DNA of 64,000 bases from Cocos nucifera (lineage: Eukaryota; Streptophyta; Magnoliopsida; Arecales; Arecaceae): assembly GCA_006176705.1 (NCBI GenBank), contig QRFJ01002299.1:159914-223913 (forward strand). The letters are read 5' to 3'. A program made the position numbers and the translations under genes. The notes beneath the pieces are model-generated. The model ran no database searches. It was not told the origin of the DNA and saw nothing but the letters and a program-made list of their open reading frames with translations. Positions 57,118 to 64,000 of this stretch are shown here, one piece after another (position 1 is the stretch's first letter; every line of letters begins with the position of its first letter).

Positions 57118-58387
57118 TGTTGGTGCAGAAAACGATGATGATGTCAGAGTTCGTTGGAGAAGACGTGGTTGCTGAAGTGGCCTACAAGCAAAGTTCAAAC
57201 TGGAGGTGGGTGGCTCCGGCAAGATCCTTCTACGGTCAAGTTAGTTCTCCAGCCAACAAGAATGGAGTACTCAGGAGAATGTAAGCGAAAATGAGAGCTT
57301 AGAGAGAAAAACGTATCTGGATGGTCCTTTATATAGACGGAGCGTGTAATAGATTGATGGTGACAGCCATAACCGTCTGCTAGTGGGCTGTTTAGGCCAT
57401 GCGGAGTTTATTACGGAGAGTGGGCTGTCATTTGTCATGACTTGTAGTTGGTTGAAATTAATTTATTGGAGTTTGGATAAGAGGTTGGAGATTTTGTGCT
57501 TGAGGGCTGATTGCACATATAGAACTCGGGATCAGATTGGCCGAACTTAGAAGTTAGCTTCTAAGTTGCGGAGGGCGAACCTGTAGTTGGAATCTGCCTT
57601 TGTCGCCCTTGATAGTTTTGAGGAGCTCAGCCGTTGTCTAGGTCGGCCGGGAGTAGATATGAACGATCGAGCTGGAGACCAGAGAGAAGATAGGGGATTC
57701 TTCATTGAGGATCACAGCCAAGGTTTTTGGAGGAGTTTGATCAGGGAGGTAGAAATTCGAGATTCACTAGTAGTTGGAATGGGTGAACATCAAGACTCCT
57801 GCTGGTATTACTCTTACTGCATTGACGATGAGGTCCTTTTATTGTTCAAATACGCTCGATTGACGTGCATGATGTACGTCGGCTAGATCTAGAATTAATA
57901 GGAGGGAATAAAGAAATTCGGCCGCTGTTCATAGACTAAAGCAGAAGAATTTGGCTAGAAAAGAATTCGTCTGAATGAAGCTCGACTATAGAGGGGTTCG
58001 GCTGGCTAGAGTGCTTAATATGCAATTGGTGAGATACGCTGCCTATAATGAAGGAATTCGATGCCTTCAAGGTCTATCATAAGCAAGGTCAGATGGTGCT
58101 GGGATTTAATACTTGGAACCCGGAAGTTTGTCTTGAGCTAAAGGATAGAATCAGTCGAATGGCAACTTCTCTCACTGTTTAAGTTCGTCCGGCCGAAGTT
58201 CTATTCTGTAGTCGTTGGTAGAGCGTTGATGATTGCTATTGAGAAGATCGTCCGGTATGCATGGATTGGAGGTCATCCTTCCCAAGGTAGGGTGGAGTAG
58301 GAGAGTTGCTTGGACGAAGTTTGGTCATGGTTATGCTGAAATCGGATATCTTACCGGATTTCGGTGAGAGCTATTTCATCCCCAACA
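57118..58387 (-). mobile_element. Solo LTR, inverted-arm copy
   Basis: Mirror of 38142-39411 with the duplication ATAAG on both sides (57113-57117, 58388-58392). Confidence 0.85.
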
Positions 58388-59449
58388 ATAAGATTTATAA
58401 AAATATTATCCTTTGGAATTGCATTACCAAATCTCGCAATTTTAGCATTCTAATCTACCTTTGCTTTGGAAAAAAAAAAGAAATATAAAAGCATACTTTC
58501 TTAATTTCCTCGTCATGCCCTTGTCATGGCTTTTTGAACAAAAAGGAGACTTTCTTGCCACACCTAAAATAAGGCATAATTCATCTTTCTATCATCTCCA
58601 TTAAAACTATATTGTACAACAACACCCCTCCCTGTTCAATCAAGCTCCCCCCCACCCCCCCCCGCCAAAAAAAAAAGAGAAAAAGAGAAGAAATTGCCTT
58701 CCCCTATGTTTTTGTTGTATATTTACATATTTTAGATCTTGCTCTTCCTATTCCTTAGTCTCCTTGATTGGATATCGAGGAGCAATTACTCATGCAAAGG
58801 TACTTCATTGCAAAATATCTCATGTTGATGAGATAAGATGTATCTTCCTCTTTAGTCTACCTTTACATCACTTCTCCATGAATATGTTTTAGCTGCTTTC
58901 ATATATTTGCCAGGATGGCCACATGAGCCTAAGAAAGATGGGTAATAAGTTGGAAGGTTTCTCGATATTGTTTCTACAAAGGTAATCTTACCCATAGAAG
59001 AAGCAACTTACCTATTGGTTATTCCCTTCTAAAATCCTTTCTGCATTTGTTCTTGATTACAAATTGTGGTCCCTCAATAACCTTCGAACTTGTAGCCTTC
59101 AATTTGGTACCATTATTAAGATATTTATTCTTTATGCATATACCTATATAGGATTTCTGTTAATTTTTACACTCAAGCAATGGGATCACCAGAGAAGACT
59201 CCAACAATCTTGTGGCCTACTAGTGGCTTCCCACCACAGTGCTTTGATGTTGCCTCATGGCCTCATAAAGTGGATTTGGTTGGAATGATGCAAAGCAGCC
59301 CTAGGGACAATCTATGTAATGACAAAAACATAAATAGAATTTTAAACCCTAACTAATATAATTCTAATGGTGATTCTAAAAGCCAAAAGTTTTTGTGCAA
59401 TATAAAGTTTAAACTCTAATGAAATATATGCAAGAATTAAATGGTGAGC

Positions 59450-59800
59450 TGGTGTAAAACCAAAAGAAATTAAAGAAAGAAGAAAGAAAATTGAAAAAGA
59501 AAAACAAAGATTCAAAGCCTGGAATTTCAGGGATTTAATTAATCAATCGTTCAAGTCTGAAGTTCTCTATACAGGTGGAGCCCTTAAATAAATATACAGA
59601 AAGCATCCTATCAAAAGTCTAATTGCTTGCTTGTAACTTAATAGAACTCCTCTTACTGAGTTCTAACAAAATTAAAAGACCTAATTAATAAAATAAGAAA
59701 TAAAATAAAGATCCTAAATAAATTCTCAATTAAAATTAGGGTTAGAGTTTCTTAACGACACTTTCTTCTGGAATATGTACGTAAATCCTGATTTCCATCA
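59450..59800 (-). repeat. Element A 3' LTR, inverted-arm copy
   Basis: Mirror of 36725-37075. No matching 5' LTR of element A lies to its right, so element A is truncated here. Confidence 0.88.
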
Positions 59801-59869
59801 TTTTCTCGTGGCTGGAAAGAACTCAACTCTGATGAGGAATTAATGTAATCTTCTAAAATATCTTATAGT

Positions 59870-60811
59870 TCTTCTTTGAGGATTCAAGCAGCATCTAAGT
59901 CTAGATGACCTTGCCACTTGATCAAAAATCATCAAAATCCTCTATCAGCAGAAGAAACAATCTCATCTGTGATAATGCGTTCAATTCGATCTAATGAAGA
60001 CGATGGAAATGACGAAAGGGACTGGCATTCGAGGAGATGGAGCGTGATCGCTGCTATTATCTGCATGCACAGTAGGAGGCTCGAATATGCTTTGATAAGG
60101 TAGCAAGTCCTTAATATTGAAAATTGCACTAAAGTTTCAATCAGAGGGTAATTCTATACAATAAGCATTAGGCTCAAGTTTACGAATAGTACGAAATGGA
60201 CTGGTGGCTCGAGCATATAACTTTTTGAATGAATTTCGGGATAACGTTCAGGACGAATACGAACCATTACATAGCCACCCTCGTTAAACTCCACTTTTCT
60301 ATGGTGAGCATCAACAGCAAGTTTATATTTTCTAATATTCATTGCAATCTTTTGTCTAATATTAGTGTGAATATCATGAATATGTTTAGCAAAAAAAGTG
60401 GCTGACTTAGAAGTACGATTATCCATGGGTAAGGGAACAATATCAATGGGTTGACGGGGATTAAAGCCATAAACAATTTCAAAAGGACTTTTGCCAGTAG
60501 ACCAATTTACTGAGTTATTGTAAGCAAATTCTGCGGTAGGCAATGACAAATCCCATGTTCCAAACTTATCTCCAACTAGATACCTAAGTAAATTATCAAG
60601 ACTTCGATTCACAATCTCTGTTTAACCATCTATTTGGAGATGAAAAGCTGAAGAAAACTTTAAAGTGGTTCCAAACAATTTTCAAAGGGTTTTTAAAAAA
60701 TAACTTACAAATTTAACATCCGACAAACACTATGAAAGTAGGTAATCCGTGAAGTCTAACAATTTTTCTAAAGAATAACTTAGCAACAGAAGAAGTATCA
60801 GAAGTCTTTTG
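59870..60811 (-). pseudogene. Element A integrase end, inverted-arm copy
   Basis: Mirror of 35714-36655, including the 60154-60612 frame with TAEFAYNNSVNWSTGKSPFE. It has the same stops and frameshifts as the left copy, which shows that the two were one sequence until very recently or are the same DNA assembled twice. Confidence 0.85.
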
Positions 60812-60816
60812 ATAAG

Positions 60817-61961
60817 TGTTGACGCAGAATCTGATCGTCGTCGAAATCAGTTGGAGCGGAGGTGGATGAGGTCGCCGTTGGGACCTGCAAAACAAAGTTC
60901 CATGGAGTTCGTGGGGGGTGGCTCCGGCAGGATCCTCCGATGATCAAGTCAGCTCTGGCCAACATGAATGGAGTGCTCAGGGATGAGTTCCGTAGAGCTT
61001 AAAGAAGAAGAGGAGAGATTAGAGCTTAAAGCTTAGAGTTAGCATATCTGAAGGATCTTTTTTATAGGCGGAGCTTGATGGTGACAGCTGCAGTTGCCTG
61101 GTGGCGGGCCGCTCGAGGCTGCACCGGGTTTGATGTGGAGAGGACGGTATGTCAGGTCGAAAGCGATAGCCATACCGTCCGACAGTGGTGGGCTGCTCGA
61201 GGTCTGGCGGAGCCGTCTGTAGCGTCGCCTGTGGCAGATTGATGGTGACTGTTCGTCCAGCTTTAATAGCTATGGCTCTCAGAAAGCAGGCATTGATTGG
61301 TGGACTTCGGCATATATCAATTTCAAAAGAGTTCGGACTCCTGAAGAGGAAGCTCGGAAGGAGTTCGGCTTCGGTAGGCGTCTGGCTGGCGGTGTGCGGC
61401 TAAGGCTCGATCGTTGGGGAGTTTCGAAAGGAGCTCGATCCGGATCGAAGGGGATGTCTGGAGAGGAGTCTGCTGAAGAAGTTCGGCCGAAGGAGGTGTC
61501 TGGGAGGAAGTCCGGCTCTTGGAGAAGTCCGATCGAGGGGATGTCTGGGGGGAGTCCGATCAGAGTTCGGTTGCTGAGGAGTTTGGCTGCTGAGGGGTTC
61601 GATCGATTGATAGCTGCTATGGAGTTCGATCGAGGGACGACCACTGAGGAGTTCGATCGAGGGACCACCGCTGAGGAGTTCGATCGATTAACAGCCATTG
61701 TAGATTTCTGCCGATTGACGATCGCTGAGGAGTTCGATCGAGGGACGACCGCTGAGAAGTTTGATCGATTGACAGCCGCTGAGGAGTTCGGTTGATTGAC
61801 GAATGCTGAGGAGTTCGATCGGATGAGCTCAACCTCTTAAAAGTCTGACCAGCTGAAGGAGTTCGGCTAAGGTTCGTCCACTGAAATCCTTTCGTGACTA
61901 CCGGTTGCACCAACCTGAGCATCGGACTGGACTTCGGTGGGAGCGGGGTTCATCCCCAACA
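60817..61961 (-). repeat. D-type LTR, composite
   Basis: 1145 bp, TGTTGACGCAG...CCCCAACA on the plus strand. Its first 606 bp equal the element D 3' LTR. From about 61423 it becomes a diverged family member with GCTGAGGAGTTCGATCGAGG repeats (61610-61800). The ATAAG duplication seen at its left (60812-60816) is absent at its right (CAACT follows). Hence the LTR is a recombinant or a misjoin. Confidence 0.75.
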
Positions 61962-63385
61962 CAACTAGTGGATCCATTATCAGCCACCTTAATCGAAGGC
62001 TATGATCTAGTTACAATAATAACTATCTCATTTTAGGGATCTAATAATTTTAAAAAATTTAATTTAAAGATGAAGGAAGGTAAGATGAACCGGCTTATCA
62101 TGATCCTTCCACTGACTTCACCAAGTCAGCTTAAGAGAGACCATTAATGGGCTGGTTTAGGAGCACCTAAATCAGTCTTACCGATTTACCTAGCTCATAT
62201 GGGTCAGCTCAAATAGTCAAGTGATCCGATCAAAATATAATTTCACCAAGAGGTCAAATAAGTTCCATTAGTGGAGGGTCTGCCAAAGCTTGACTTAGAC
62301 ACCATCAGAAATGGCTAGTTAAGCGATCTGCCAATTTTAAAAATCATCAGTCTGATTTATCTTAGACACCAACTAATTAATTAGTCTTGATTAGATCAAC
62401 CTAACAATTAGTGCTAGACTGCGTAGCCAAGAATCAAGTCCATCTTGGATCTCGTTAAAGACATGAACTTGACCAACTACAACTATTGTAATTGATCTAG
62501 AGAATCCTTGATTTAATCTAAGATAATAATTGATTAGATTTAGTCAATTCTCTAATTAAGTCCATTCTTTAATCTAATCCTAGGTCTAACCCATTTATTG
62601 GACCTGATCTCCACTAATCCATTTAATCCAATATGTTATGATCTGTATCTTAGGATCTTCAATTCACAATCCTAGATCCTAATCAAATAACTTCTTAATT
62701 CTTAATTAAGTTTTAGACTGAGGGTTGGGATTTGACTTTTCAAAAATAATTTTTATATTTATAAAATATTTTTATAACATGATTCCATCAACCAAGTTGC
62801 ATGTTTGATTCATAATCAATGTGCAAGTAACATAAACATGAATCTACTTTAGATCTAATCTAAATAGGTTCATGTAATTGAAATAGTTTGAACTTTAATC
62901 AATCATAAATCTTCCTAGATCAAATCTAACATATTTATGATGATTAAAATTAGATTAAAATATTTTTAATCAGATCATAAAATTTTTTAGATCTAATCTA
63001 AAATTTTATGATCAACGTTTCAGATCAGCACGTACTAGAATAACCTCTCAACTCTAAGGGGTAAACCTTACAGCAGGATAATCTTATAATCAATCCATAT
63101 AATCTAAAATCTTTTTATTTTTAGATATAAAATTATTTTAAATCTATTAAATTATAAATAAAATTAGATTATATTTAATAAATTTATGATTGAAGCAGAT
63201 CAATATGAACTAGGACAACCTCTCCACTATAAGGGATAAATCTTACAGCAGGATAACCTTATAATCAGTTGGTGTGATCATCATTTTAATTTTTGATTTA
63301 ATAATTATATTATAAATTATATCTAACCCAAAAGATAATCTAAACATGCCTAAATAATCATGTAATAATAAACTTGGGCTCTGAT
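61962..63385 (-). other. Non-coding internal region of an E-family retroelement
   Basis: AT-rich, without recognisable domains. Two related blocks (about 63024-63102 and 63198-63278) share CTACAG-like and CTTACAGCAGGATAA words. It ends with GGGCTCTGAT directly before the LTR at 63386, whose complement ATCAGAGCCC resembles part of a tRNA-Met primer site. This suggests a minus-strand, coding-less element. Confidence 0.5.
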
Positions 63386-64000
63386 TGAAGGAAAATCCTG
63401 ATTTTTCGGACCAGGTTCGTTCAGATCTGATCAGATCAAGAGATATATTTCAAGAATTTTTTTCTTTGATCTAGATCAGATCTAAGATATTTTAGATCTG
63501 ATTATTATTATTTTAAAAATTAAAATAAAATTAGATAAATTAAATCAGATTTAATTTATCTTGAAGTGGGTAATCCTATTACCCGTTGATGATCCTGTAA
63601 GCAGCGGAAGGTTCTGGATCAAGCCATGCAAGTGCCTGGCCTCTACCGATATCCACTCGGGCTAGATCTAGAGATTCTCTTTTTCTCTATCACATCTCCA
63701 AAAATCAGATTTGGATCTGATCTGGAGGATCTTCAAAACTCTTTTCGAAGATCAGCAGTTGTCCTATGCAGCAGTGCAGCCTTCTAGCTTTCAGTCGCCT
63801 TTCTTTGATCTGGATCGCACCAACCAAGAATCCAAACACTTTGGACATGGAGAGGAGAGGGAGAAGGTGGGTTTGGCATGGAGGAAGAGGGAAGAGGCAG
63901 CCTTGGGGTGTTGGATTTCAATTCTCCAATCATACAATCATACAATTTGAGTTGGGCGCAGGGTCTTATTTATAGACTGTCTGTGATCCAACTCCTCTCT
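63386..64000 (-). repeat. E-type LTR, cut by the window end
   Basis: Starts TGAAGGAAAATCC and matches the first 0.6 kb of 31117-33388 with substitutions and small indels, up to TTTATAGACTGTCTGTGATCC. The open frames 63711-63975 lie in it and are not supported. Confidence 0.82.

Larger units (their letters stand above)
54741..61422 (-). repeat. Right arm of the 6.7 kb inverted repeat
   Basis: Reverse complement of 35103-41788. It contains, in reversed order, the two solo LTRs, the host DNA, the element A 3' LTR, the element A integrase end, and part of a D-type LTR. It follows the MATE intron sequence smoothly at its inner end. At its outer end, similarity to the left arm changes abruptly from identical to diverged near 61422, inside an LTR. 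Confidence 0.9.

Noticed and set aside
61962..61975. Cloning-vector polylinker (ACTAGTGGATCC)
   Set aside because: Only 12 bp match, with no further vector sequence on either side. Probably coincidence, though it lies near a suspected misjoin.

Overview
This window looks like transposon-dense nuclear DNA from a flowering plant, probably a monocot. I suspect a palm, but only from general impression, so species confidence is low. Most of the 64 kb is LTR retrotransposon sequence. The one recognisable cellular gene is the 5' end of a plastid-targeted MATE transporter of the EDS5/DTX46-47 type (exons 1-2 at 53042-53658, + strand). Its first exon is GC-rich in an AT-rich background, and the rest of the gene is not in the window.

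Layout, left half (1-37080). A single Ty3/gypsy element (A, 855-37075, PBS for initiator tRNA-Met) has been split by three later insertions. B (3128-10521) is a coding-less element with 2.6-2.7 kb LTRs and TSD CAAAC. C (13658-27658) is a 14 kb Tat-type Ty3/gypsy element on the minus strand with TSD ATAGA. D (27694-35708) is a pol-less element with about 1.03 kb LTRs and TSD CTTAT. D has itself received E (31117-33388), a solo LTR with TSD AAGAT. Removing B, C and D (with one TSD copy each) leaves an element A of about 6.8 kb. C and D sit only 35 bp apart in the integrase region of A. All the TSDs are readable and give an unambiguous insertion order. C also carries three plus-strand (antisense to pol) transcription-unit-like regions between pol and its 3' LTR. 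One of them has a TATA box, a recognisable 'putative gypsy type transposon' (PF04195-like) N-terminus, a GT-AG intron that keeps frame, and a coiled-coil C-terminus.

Layout, right half (35-64 kb). A 6.7 kb segment (about 35103-41788) recurs in reverse complement at 54741-61422. In every stretch I compared it is identical except for one poly-G tract. A second, direct copy of 33361-39296 lies at 41789-48115 and is full of 1-2 base indels in its first two thirds, as in an uncorrected long read. Between that copy and the MATE gene lie a fragment of the E-type LTR, a 2.3 kb array of GATAAGATCT-containing 36/44 bp repeats, and a D-type LTR that ends about 400 bp upstream of the MATE start codon. 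I infer that 41.8-61.4 kb is at least partly a misassembly, possibly a palindromic or chimeric long read, and that the MATE gene's true orientation and downstream exons should be re-examined. The last 2.5 kb is a non-coding internal region followed by the start of another E-type LTR.

No RNA genes, CRISPR arrays or bacterial-type operons were seen. The best candidates for something under-described are the antisense gene cluster in element C and the GATAAGATCT repeat arrays in the D family.
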